A stretch of 64,000 nucleotides of DNA. Source: Pseudoalteromonas luteoviolacea H33-S (GTDB lineage Bacteria; Pseudomonadota; Gammaproteobacteria; Enterobacterales; Alteromonadaceae). The DNA lies in assembly GCF_001625695.1 (NCBI RefSeq), contig NZ_AUXY01000122.1:62001-126000 (forward strand). The letters are read 5' to 3'. The translations under genes and the position numbers were made by a program. This document shows, piece by piece, positions 29,800 to 37,598 of this stretch (the first letter of the stretch is position 1; each line of letters opens with the position of its first letter). The notes beneath the pieces were generated by a model, which saw only the letters and a program-made list of their open reading frames with translations, was not told the DNA's origin and searched no databases.

Positions 29800-30918
29800 T
29801 TAGGTTGCAACGTGCTCAAGTAAGACAAGGTCATCTCTGTGAACAACCACATTTGCGCCTTGATAGCCCAGTACCTCGTTGATCTTTGCACTATGTAATC
29901 CTTTGATCTGCTGAAGTTCCTGGCTGTCAAAGGCCACTAATCCCTTTGCGATCACTTTGCCCTGAATGCTCTTAAGCTCTATCAAATCACCACGTTGAAA
30001 TTGTCCGCTCACATCTGTTATGCCCTTAGCCAAAAGACTTGCCCCCTGTGAGCAAACCGCATTGATAGCACCAGCATCACAGATCAACGCACCACTGCAC
30101 CTAGGGCCTGATAACAACCACTTTTTTCGCCCATCTAATGGCGCATTAAAACGAATAAACTTTGTACTTTTTGCTAAACCAGAATGAATATTAACAATGA
30201 CATTAGACTCACTACCTTTTGCTATTACGGTTTCAATCCCCGCACGCTGCGCAATTTGAGCAGCTTGTAATTTAGTCGCCATGCCACCAGTGCCCAGTGA
30301 GGTGCCTGCACCACCAGCAAGTGCTATGATTTGCTCATCTATTTCTCCCACTGTTTCAATAAGGCTCGCATCTGGGTTTTGTCTTGGATCGGCTGTAAAT
30401 AAGCCCGACTGATCTGTGAGGAGTAAAAGTCTGTCTGCATTGGCCAATATTGCCACCATCGCAGATAAATTATCGTTATCTCCCACCTTAATTTCGCTGG
30501 TTGCCACAGCGTCATTTTCATTAATAATGGGCACTACATCATGACGTAGCAACTGTGTTAATGTATCTCTGGCGTTTAAATACCGCGCGCGATCCTCTAC
30601 ATCAGCTCGGGTCAACAATAACTGCGCGACGGACACATCAAAAATCGAGAACAGGCTTTGCCATAAGTGGATTAATTGCCCCTGCCCTATCGCGGCTAAC
30701 ATTTGCTTTTCAGCAATTGAGTTACCAATATCCTTATCTAACGCAGCACGCCCTGCAGCAACAGCTCCACTGGAAACAAGAATAACCTGCCAGCCAGCCT
30801 TTCTTAACTCGACACACTGGCTTGCCAAATCAACTAGCCGAGCTTTATTTAACAGTGCTCCTCCAGCTGTGAGCACACTAGTGCCCAGCTTTACAACAAT
30901 GACTTTACGATTAGCCAT
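29800..30918 (-). CDS. proB: Glutamate 5-kinase
   Basis: First step of proline synthesis, phosphorylating glutamate. The 372 residues have the amino-acid-kinase domain (VVKLGTSVL, LVSSGAVAAGR, INENDAVATSEIKVGDND, GTGGMATKLQAA) and a C-terminal PUA domain from about residue 280, as in E. coli ProB. The usual partner proA is not next to it: downstream is the diguanylate cyclase and upstream an unrelated small gene. It is presumably feedback-inhibited by proline, as in the family. Confidence 0.95.
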   Translation of the reverse strand: MANRKVIVVKLGTSVLTAGGALLNKARLVDLASQCVELRKAGWQVILVSSGAVAAGRAALDKDIGNSIAEKQMLAAIGQGQLIHLWQSLFSIFDVSVAQLLLTRADVEDRARYLNARDTLTQLLRHDVVPIINENDAVATSEIKVGDNDNLSAMVAILANADRLLLLTDQSGLFTADPRQNPDASLIETVGEIDEQIIALAGGAGTSLGTGGMATKLQAAQIAQRAGIETVIAKGSESNVIVNIHSGLAKSTKFIRFNAPLDGRKKWLLSGPRCSGALICDAGAINAVCSQGASLLAKGITDVSGQFQRGDLIELKSIQGKVIAKGLVAFDSQELQQIKGLHSAKINEVLGYQGANVVVHRDDLVLLEHVAT

Positions 30919-31063
30919 CTACTTACATCCAAACTTCTCAAAACAGAGTATTTTTATAACATGCACATGCCAAATTGGATACTAAACAAACAACCTAATG
31001 AAATTTATTTCAATGCCTTCAATCTCATTGCATGACACATTTCAAATAACTCACATGTGGATT

Positions 31064-31077
31064 ATGATCAATATCAA
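31064..31077. promoter_or_regulatory. Candidate FNR-type site
   Basis: ATGAT-CAAT-ATCAA matches the FNR/ANR consensus TTGAT-N4-ATCAA at 9 of 10 defined positions. It is about 50 bp upstream of the small membrane-protein start at 31126, a position compatible with anaerobic activation. Single-site evidence only. Confidence 0.4.
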
Positions 31078-31125
31078 GCTCTACTTATACAAACGAGATG
31101 TATACTACTATTCGAGGAGGTGCCT

Positions 31126-31335
31126 ATGAAAAAGCCAAATTACAAAAAGGAGTTAATAATGCTTCCCCTACTGTTGATCAGTATCGCATTGTGCATTGGA
31201 GGGCATTTTATCTTGCAGCCGAGCTACCAAAATAATCATTGGGCTGAGTATAGCCTCGCAGCATTGCCATTTTTAATGTTTGCGATTGTGATCATTGCCA
31301 TCAAAATCGCAATTAAAGCCGATAAAGAAGAGTAA
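31126..31335 (+). CDS. Small two-helix membrane protein, unknown function
   Basis: A 69-residue product, not recognised as a named family. It has a basic N-terminus (KKPNYKKE) and two hydrophobic segments (about 12-29 and 43-62) joined by a polar loop with HW. A charged tail KADKEE follows. A perfect GAGGAGG ribosome site stands six bases before the ATG, which supports real translation; the 23 upstream codons of the open frame are rejected. A possible FNR box lies upstream. It may be an accessory or stress-response membrane peptide. Confidence 0.6.
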   Translation: MKKPNYKKELIMLPLLLISIALCIGGHFILQPSYQNNHWAEYSLAALPFLMFAIVIIAIKIAIKADKEE

Positions 31336-31459
31336 GCCTGTTTCACGCCCTCATCACGTGTATGACTTGCACTCTAAAAAATTAATTTTTTGTACTTGAT
31401 ATCAAATAAAAAATATTTAATTTATAGAGCTTATAAAATATAACAACAAAGGCATTGCT

Positions 31460-33103
31460 GTGAAAAAACTACTCTTACTTTGCTTATGTCTAGTAAGCCA
31501 CTGGAGTCACGCACAATTTACCGTGATACACAATGTGAATGGCTATACCCCCAACCGCGCTGGTGAAATTACTCAATTTAGTACGCTCGTCATCAAAGAC
31601 GGTAAAGTCGTAAAGACAGGCGATAAGGACACCATCAAGCAATATCCCCAATCTACAACCATAGATGGTAACGGCTTAACCATGCTACCTGGGCTCATAG
31701 ATGCACATGGGCATGTCATTGGTCTAGGTGACAATTTATCTCGGCTGAATCTTCGCAGCACGAAGTCGATCTCTGAAGTTGGAGAGCTGCTTAAACGCTA
31801 TGCCAAAAACAATCCTTCAGGATGGATAATTGGCCGAGGTTGGGATCAAACTAAATGGACACCAAGCACTTTTCCAACAGCAGCAGACTTAGATAAATAT
31901 GTTGCAGATCGCCCCGTCGTATTAACCCGGGTAGACGGACATGCGATTTGGGTAAACTCTCAAGCAATGCAACTGGCAAATATCAGCCAACACACGCAGT
32001 CTCCTGAAGGTGGCGAGATCCTTCGTTTAACCAATCAGCAGCCTAGTGGTGTGTTTATCGATAAAGCAGAACAGCTTATCCTACAAAAAATACCTAAACG
32101 CTCAAACGCTCAACTCAACAAAGCATTAGACAAAGCATCCGCGCACTTACTGAGTTTAGGGATCACATCAGTACATGATGCAGGTATTGATAAGGCAACC
32201 TGGCAACTATATAAAACCAGATCGCAGCAACACACTATGCCTCTTAGGATTTATGCCATGCTCAGCGCGGCTGACCCTCATCTAGAAGAGATGCTAAAAG
32301 TAGGTATAGTCAAAGAGCAAACTGATTATCTAACCATACGCAGTGTTAAAATCTATGCGGATGGCGCGCTTGGTAGCCGTGGCGCAGCCCTGTTAAAAGA
32401 TTATAAAGACCGACCTGGACATAAGGGTTTAATGCTTGAGCAACAGCCAGCACTGGAATCCTTGATACGATTAAGCGTAAAACATGGCTTTAGTGCGCAT
32501 ACCCATGCCATTGGAGATCGTGCAAATCGCATTGTCTTAGACAGCTATCAAAATGTCTTTAAAAATACTGGCGGTAAATTACTCAGAAATCGTATCGAAC
32601 ACGCACAAATCGTTGATGTTGCAGATATCGCACGTTTTAAACAGTTAAAAATCATCCCCTCAATGCAACCTGTGCATGCGACCTCAGATATGCATATGGC
32701 ACAAAAGCGCCTAAGAGAATCTCAACTTGAAGGCGCTTATGCATGGCAAACTTTCCTTAAGCAAGGGATTAAAGTTGCGGCCGGATCTGATTTTCCCGTC
32801 GAACTTGCGAATCCATTTGACGGTCTTTACGCTGCTGTAACACGAATGGATAAGTCTCAGCATCCACAAGAAGGCTGGCGAAAAGAGGAGCGTCTAAGCA
32901 AGCAGCAAGCGCTACAAGCATTCACCTTAGATGCAGCTTATGCTGCATTTCAAGAATTTAAAATAGGAAGCTTAGAGCACGGAAAGTGGGCTGACTTTAT
33001 TTTAATTGATCGTGATTACTTTGAGATCGACAGTAATCAGTTATACAACATTCAAGTTGAACAGACATGGATCGCGGGAAAACTAAAGTATAAACGAAAT
33101 TAA
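31460..33103 (+). CDS. Exported amidohydrolase, YtcJ-like (Amidohydro_3)
   Basis: Metal-dependent hydrolase of 547 residues with a signal peptide (1-18, ending SHAQ), so periplasmic. Metal-binding signatures are HxH at 83/85 (LIDAHGHV), a lysine-containing strand (VKIYADGALGSRGAALL), a further ligand in FSAHTHAIGDRAN, RIEHAQIV, and the final aspartate in AAGSDFPVE. The family acts on N-formyl or acylated amino compounds; the substrate here is unknown. The start is GTG with AAAGG seven bases before it. The stop overlaps the convergent small gene by a few bases. Confidence 0.85.
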   Translation: MKKLLLLCLCLVSHWSHAQFTVIHNVNGYTPNRAGEITQFSTLVIKDGKVVKTGDKDTIKQYPQSTTIDGNGLTMLPGLIDAHGHVIGLGDNLSRLNLRSTKSISEVGELLKRYAKNNPSGWIIGRGWDQTKWTPSTFPTAADLDKYVADRPVVLTRVDGHAIWVNSQAMQLANISQHTQSPEGGEILRLTNQQPSGVFIDKAEQLILQKIPKRSNAQLNKALDKASAHLLSLGITSVHDAGIDKATWQLYKTRSQQHTMPLRIYAMLSAADPHLEEMLKVGIVKEQTDYLTIRSVKIYADGALGSRGAALLKDYKDRPGHKGLMLEQQPALESLIRLSVKHGFSAHTHAIGDRANRIVLDSYQNVFKNTGGKLLRNRIEHAQIVDVADIARFKQLKIIPSMQPVHATSDMHMAQKRLRESQLEGAYAWQTFLKQGIKVAAGSDFPVELANPFDGLYAAVTRMDKSQHPQEGWRKEERLSKQQALQAFTLDAAYAAFQEFKIGSLEHGKWADFILIDRDYFEIDSNQLYNIQVEQTWIAGKLKYKRN

Positions 33104-33318
33104 TCTTTTGATTTACCGAGTTTAAACAGATGATAAATATTGACCAATGCGAGTAATCCGTTGGTCAAAACAACAGGCCACGCACTGATCATGGTGCCGT
33201 AAATGGTAAAGCAAATACAGCCAGCTAAATTAAACCAGCGTAGCTTGGTGACGTTAGTCATCATCAGAGACACAACCAAAAAGACAGAAGCCAGGTAGCC
33301 TAAATATTCCCAAGTCAT
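33100..33318 (-). CDS. Small inner-membrane protein, YgjV-like
   Basis: A 72-residue, three-helix hydrophobic protein (MTWEYLGYLASVFLVVSLMM, then LRWFNLAGCICFTIYGTMI, then a last helix ending in NIYHLFKLGK). The LRxxNxxGxxxFxxYG pattern is that of PQ-loop-related YgjV/SemiSWEET-like small membrane proteins. The function is unknown. AGGAGAG precedes the ATG at 33318, fixing the start 17 codons inside the open frame. It is convergent with and overlaps the amidohydrolase stop. Confidence 0.65.
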   Translation of the reverse strand: MTWEYLGYLASVFLVVSLMMTNVTKLRWFNLAGCICFTIYGTMISAWPVVLTNGLLALVNIYHLFKLGKSKD

Positions 33319-33634
33319 TTGTTCTCTCCTCTCAGTTAGGTTAGCATTGTCGGTTAAAACGATATTCAAGTCATTTTAAGGATAATTACAGGCCTCATTT
33401 AAGTAAGCCTAAACTGCATATGTGTACGTTAGTTTTCTACACAACTACTAGATAAATCAGTAGATTTATGAATAGTTTAGCCCACACTCATACTGCAGAG
33501 TAATTAATTCACTTAGTTAAGGATAAGCGAGAATAAAGTCTTAAAAGAAGTCACGTGTATAGCTTGGAATAACTCAGTTCATGCTATCTTTATACTAATT
33601 TAATAAATAGGACAATTGTCCGAGAGCTAACCAG
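33319..33634. other. Intergenic control region of the Crp-fold regulator
   Basis: No gene seen. It carries the leftward promoter of the YgjV-like gene and the rightward promoter of the regulator. A perfect palindrome GGACAATTGTCC occupies 33610-33621, ending 13 bp before the regulator's ATG, so a bound protein would block its translation-initiation region or transcription start: a candidate autoregulatory operator. Confidence 0.45.
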
Positions 33635-34291
33635 ATGTTCCAATATCACTTTTCAACCACTTTGGTCGAGCAACTACTCAGTTTTGCGGGTAATAGTTTT
33701 CAGCATAGAAAAAAAGAAATCTTAATCCACCAAGATGAACCGCTTAGTAAATTGATCTTGGTCAGAAGTGGTACTGTTTCTTTCAGTTACGATGTCGGTA
33801 ATGGAAGACGCTTACTTCTTGGACAGTTAGACTGTAACAACACTTTGATCGGCGAAATAGAAGCGCTTAATAATCAACCTTGCATATATACTGTAACCTG
33901 TTTAAGTGATGTGCAATATAATTTGATCGAGCTAAAGCACTGGCGACAGCTTCTATTAGAGCAACCAGAGCTAAGTTTATATACCGCTCAAACTATTGCC
34001 GCTAAATTTACCGAGAACCAAAAAATAAATCTTGATAAATTGCTACTGCCTCTGAGCTACAATATCGCCAAAGATTGCTTGTTAAGAGCAGAGGATAAGC
34101 ACTCTACATTACTCCGTGCCTATTCAACTGTCAGTGCCGAAGCGGAAAGGTTTGCGACAACCGAACGAGCATACCGACGCGTTGTTAGTGAGCTAGTTCA
34201 AAAAGGCTTAATAGAAAGAACAAATGCAGGCTTGAAGCCCATTGACTTAAACGCACTTAACGATTTTGTAGACAGTTTTTCGCAGCTCTAA
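33635..34291 (+). CDS. Crp/Fnr superfamily transcriptional regulator (YeiL-like)
   Basis: A 218-residue protein with an N-terminal cyclic-nucleotide-binding-type beta-roll (KEILIHQDEPLSKLILVRSGTVSF, then an LIGEIEALNNQP segment) and a C-terminal helix-turn-helix (ATTERAYRRVVSELVQKGLIE). The effector pocket lacks an obvious cAMP phosphate-binding RxS motif, and no Fe-S cysteine cluster of the Fnr type is visible. It may sense something else. Size and order resemble E. coli YeiL. A palindrome sits directly upstream. The target is unknown. Confidence 0.8.
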   Translation: MFQYHFSTTLVEQLLSFAGNSFQHRKKEILIHQDEPLSKLILVRSGTVSFSYDVGNGRRLLLGQLDCNNTLIGEIEALNNQPCIYTVTCLSDVQYNLIELKHWRQLLLEQPELSLYTAQTIAAKFTENQKINLDKLLLPLSYNIAKDCLLRAEDKHSTLLRAYSTVSAEAERFATTERAYRRVVSELVQKGLIERTNAGLKPIDLNALNDFVDSFSQL

Positions 34292-34527
34292 ATTTTGATA
34301 TATTATAATTTCATTAACATTATGAAGTTCAGATCCCAATTCTAGATCAGTGTGTTATTATTAAACGTGAATTTTTGGATAAAGTTAGGCCTGTTCACTT
34401 GACGAACATTTAATGTACGCTTATTCTCTAATTCACTAATTTGCATGCAGGGCAAGGCTTTCTTACATCTGCACTTAATTGGTCAAAAATCTCAGTTTAC
34501 TTGTATTTAAAGGAAAAGGTAAAAATC

Positions 34528-36450
34528 ATGGGAAATAAAAATTTGAAGCTAACTAAACTTGCCCTTGCATTGGGTTTAACAGTTGGTTTAACAGGTTGTT
34601 TCAGCGATAACGATAACGATGTTACAATCACTCCGCCAGACCCAGGCGGAGAGCAAACGGTTGTTGTTCCTCCAACTGCAGTTGAATTAGCTGACGGTGG
34701 TTTCGTTATTACTGTAACAGACTCACTTGGCGCTCCATTACCAGACGGCACATCAGTTGAAGTCATCTTCAACTCTTCAGTAGATGGGTTACAAACAGCT
34801 TCAGGTACTGCTATTGCTGTTACAAACACTGCCAATGACCCATACAACACGAATACTACTGGCTCATTCTCATACACTGTTGATGGAATTGCAGCAGACA
34901 CTACAAAGACTTTTTCATTTACAGTTCAATCAGCTGATTTCCTATCAAATACAGCTGAAGTTAGCATCGGCTCTGGTGAAACTCTAACAGAAGTCGTTCG
35001 ACTAACTGCCCGTAACTTCACAAGTACTGATATCCCAGTTGTCGCAGAAACAAAAGCGCTTGCTGAGTTAAATGCTGATGTTACTGTTGAATATAGCGCA
35101 ACTGGTGGTCTTGACCTTGGCGATGCAACTGAAATCACACTTCCAGTGAATGTAGGTTCAGAGCAGGCAGAAAAAGCGGTAGGTGGCGCAGAAGTAATTC
35201 TTCCAAATGGTACTGAGTTCGTTCAAGCAAACGGTGAACCTCTACAATCTGCACCAGCACTAACCGTGGCATACTTCGCAAACGAAGCAACTGCAGTTGA
35301 AGGTGGAGCTGATAGTGCTGCAACTGACCAAACATCTTCATTAGATGCATTCCCAGGTGGTTTAAACCTAGCTGTTGCAGATGGTGGTGAGTCAGTTGAA
35401 GGTAACTTCACTACTGGTGGTTTTGTTGCTATCGAGCTAGTAAACGAACAAGGCGAAAAAGTAAAGTCTTTCGGTGAAGGCAAATCAATCAAAGTAGCTA
35501 TGAAGGTTGATAAAACTACACGTACGCCATGTCCTACTATCCAACAAGACGGCGAAAGTATTGCTGATGCGGCAAACAGAGGCTTCACAGAAGCTGGTGT
35601 ATGTAAAGAATCAGCTCTAGTAAACGAACCTGCACTAGTTCAAGTTGGTCAAATTTTCCCAGTATGGAGCTACGAAGAATCAAATGGTCAGTGGTCATTT
35701 GAAAGCTTCGGTGTAGTTGCTGATGACGGCAATGCAGACAGCACAACGTACAACGTAGAAGTAGAGGTAGACCACTTATCATACTGGAACCTTGATTTCT
35801 TCGCACAGCGTGGTTGTAATATTTCTTCGTTCAACATTGTTGATAGTGATGGTGAACCTAGCACACGCTTTACATCAGTTCAGCTATTAACAAACAGCTA
35901 CAGATTTGATGCACAGCCTTGGAACCGTGCTGCACTAAACCGTGCAACATTCCGTAACCCTCCTCGTTTCGATGTAGAAGTACGTGTACTTGAAAACAAT
36001 GTAAACGTACTTGATGGTGTTCAAGGTGATACAGGTCCTGCTGTCGATAACACAGCTGCGGTATACTCTGGTGCGCTTTGTGACTTAAATGGCCTAACAT
36101 TACAACTTACACCAACTGAAAACGTTGAAGTTGTAACTAAGCCAGTATCTACATTTGCAGTATGTAGCAACAATGATGATGCAGACCAAGGTGCAGATCC
36201 AGTACTGAGCCCAACTACAGTTCAGTTATACCGTGGTGCAGTTTTAGCAAATAACTTGCAAGACAGCTACTATGGTAGTGAGTTCAACATTGAACTAGAT
36301 TCAGGTGTAGAATATACATTCAGATTCTTCAATACCTTCACTAACACATGGGAAACGCAAGTAGAAACTGGTAGCACTGACGCGCTATCACTCAATATGC
36401 TTACCCAATGTGATACACAAACAGTTACAGGTGTAACTGGCGGTAACTAA
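34528..36450 (+). CDS. Large secreted lipoprotein of unknown function
   Basis: A 640-residue protein with a textbook lipoprotein signal: LTGC with the acylated cysteine at C24, followed by an acidic/proline-rich stretch (DNDNDV, then TPPDPGGEQ). The +2 residue is Phe, not Asp, so outer-membrane sorting is expected. The rest is acidic, threonine/valine-rich, beta-strand-like sequence. The first 120 residues resemble bacterial Ig-like modules, and later there are a few cysteines (TPCPTI, RGCNISSF, CDTQTV) that could form disulfides. AGGAAAAGG precedes the ATG; 29 upstream codons are rejected. The codons look highly biased, suggesting strong expression. A strong terminator follows. I recognise no named family. 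Confidence 0.75.
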   Translation: MGNKNLKLTKLALALGLTVGLTGCFSDNDNDVTITPPDPGGEQTVVVPPTAVELADGGFVITVTDSLGAPLPDGTSVEVIFNSSVDGLQTASGTAIAVTNTANDPYNTNTTGSFSYTVDGIAADTTKTFSFTVQSADFLSNTAEVSIGSGETLTEVVRLTARNFTSTDIPVVAETKALAELNADVTVEYSATGGLDLGDATEITLPVNVGSEQAEKAVGGAEVILPNGTEFVQANGEPLQSAPALTVAYFANEATAVEGGADSAATDQTSSLDAFPGGLNLAVADGGESVEGNFTTGGFVAIELVNEQGEKVKSFGEGKSIKVAMKVDKTTRTPCPTIQQDGESIADAANRGFTEAGVCKESALVNEPALVQVGQIFPVWSYEESNGQWSFESFGVVADDGNADSTTYNVEVEVDHLSYWNLDFFAQRGCNISSFNIVDSDGEPSTRFTSVQLLTNSYRFDAQPWNRAALNRATFRNPPRFDVEVRVLENNVNVLDGVQGDTGPAVDNTAAVYSGALCDLNGLTLQLTPTENVEVVTKPVSTFAVCSNNDDADQGADPVLSPTTVQLYRGAVLANNLQDSYYGSEFNIELDSGVEYTFRFFNTFTNTWETQVETGSTDALSLNMLTQCDTQTVTGVTGGN

Positions 36451-36473
36451 TTTTACTGAGTAAACTGAAACGT

Positions 36474-36497
36474 AAAGCCGCGATAGATCGCGGCTTT
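36474..36497 (+). terminator. Rho-independent terminator after the lipoprotein gene
   Basis: GC-rich stem aaagccgcga / tcgcggcttt with a 4-nt loop, directly followed by a T-run (tttttt), 24 bp after the stop. Confidence 0.92.
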
Positions 36498-36639
36498 TTT
36501 AATTAATTTAATAAAAATAAAAACCTAAAATTCCACCATAAATTTATACAAAAGCCTAATAAAGTGAAATTCATATTAGCCACACCACTTATATCTAAAA
36601 TAAGGTAAGATTTTAAATACCTCTTGGTGGGAGCCCTAC

Positions 36640-37402
36640 CTAAAACACTCAATGCTTGAGGAAATCATCTCAAAAAAGCTGTTAAAGCAAGTAAACGCAA
36701 AGCTTGGTTAGACTACTTAGGTGTGAGATTTGAGGCCAGTGTAGCATTTACATGTGATGTAGCTGGTTTGAGTCGCCGTATTTACTAATAGATGTAAGCG
36801 ACCTGTCCAATGATGATGTGATTAATTCTTTGCAGACGCTTGTTGAACGGCATCCTAGGAGAGGCGTGCCAAAGCTAGTTAAACGACTTAGGCATCAAGG
36901 CAAAGTATGGAATAAAGAAGCGCGTTGAGCGAGTGTATAACATGCTCCAACTAAACCTTAGCCGTTAAGCACACAGAGCAATTATCACCTCTAAGCATTA
37001 GCGGTTGAGGTCGATACAAGCCTCTGCGCTGAGCAAGTACACCTAAAGCAGGAACGACTTCGTACACGACGTGAAAAACCAAAGCAAATTCGAGTGGATA
37101 ATGGTCCTGAATTCACATCAAGTATGAAAGTTAGCTGCTGAAAAATGTTTAAAATTGAGTTTATTAAACCAGGTAGTCCATATCAGAACGGTTTTGTTGA
37201 GCAATTCAATCGAAGCTACCGAGAAGAGGCATTGGATTTATATCTGTTTGAGTCACATCAGCAAGTTCGTGAAATCACAGATGAATGTCCAGATATTTAT
37301 AATTATGAACAACCTCACGATGCACTAGAAAATCAAACTCCAATGAACTATCTTGAGACAGCATGATTCTACTAATGAACTGTACTAAAGCTGAGTAGTT
37401 AC
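36640..37402 (+). mobile_element. Decayed IS3-family insertion sequence, remnant 1
   Basis: Degenerate transposase sequence in several frames. Landmarks in order: a helix-turn-helix-to-orfB junction region (36659 on) that matches remnant 2 at 46 kb; an RRGVPKLVKRLR-like segment; a DNGPEF-like catalytic stretch around 37095; and a PYQNGFVEQFNRSYREEALD C-terminal integrase part. A right end with AACTGTACTAAAGCTGAGTAGTTA lies at 37378-37401. Many stops and frameshifts make it inactive. The left inverted repeat is not recognisable. Confidence 0.8.
36650..37366 (+). pseudogene. Broken IS3-type transposase (orfB, DDE integrase)
   Basis: The only clean piece is the last 73 codons (37145-37366), encoding FIKPGSPYQNGFVEQFNRSY and EQPHDALENQTPMNYLE, the conserved C-terminal block of the IS3-type integrase. 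Upstream parts continue in other frames with in-frame stops. The RIDNGPEF-like aspartate region is still legible, but the reading frame is lost. Non-functional. Confidence 0.8.
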
Positions 37403-37510
37403 AAATAGTTAGGTATTTATAAGTATGAACAGCCTCACGGTGCACTAATAAATTAAACTCCAGTGAGCTTCTTGAGTTACTAATGAACTGTACTAAAGCT
37501 GGGGTAGTTA
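37291..37510 (+). repeat. Tandem duplication of the IS 3' end
   Basis: Two copies of the last 100-110 bp of the element follow each other: 37291-37401 and 37411-37510. Both run from (a)gatatttataa.tatgaac to the end sequence AACTGTACTAAAGCTG-..-GTAGTTA. They differ at scattered positions and by short deletions, so the duplication is old. Confidence 0.75.
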
Positions 37511-37546
37511 CAGTTGCATAATGACTATAATACGAGGCTAGATTTA

Positions 37547-37588
37547 TCATGCCTGTTTCGATACCGAAGTTTATCGAAACAGGCATGA
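37547..37588. terminator. Long hairpin downstream of yjbH
   Basis: A perfect 17-bp inverted repeat (tcatgcctgtttcgata / tatcgaaacaggcatga) with an 8-nt loop starts 10 bp past the yjbH stop. It is unusually long and without a following T-run. It may end the polysaccharide operon or insulate it from the IS remnant. Confidence 0.6.
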
Positions 37589-37598
37589 AGAAGGGCAA

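Noticed and set aside
37275-37598. Minus-strand 107-codon frame with an internal repeat
   Set aside because: Its internal repetition is just the antisense of the duplicated IS end; no ribosome site or family likeness.
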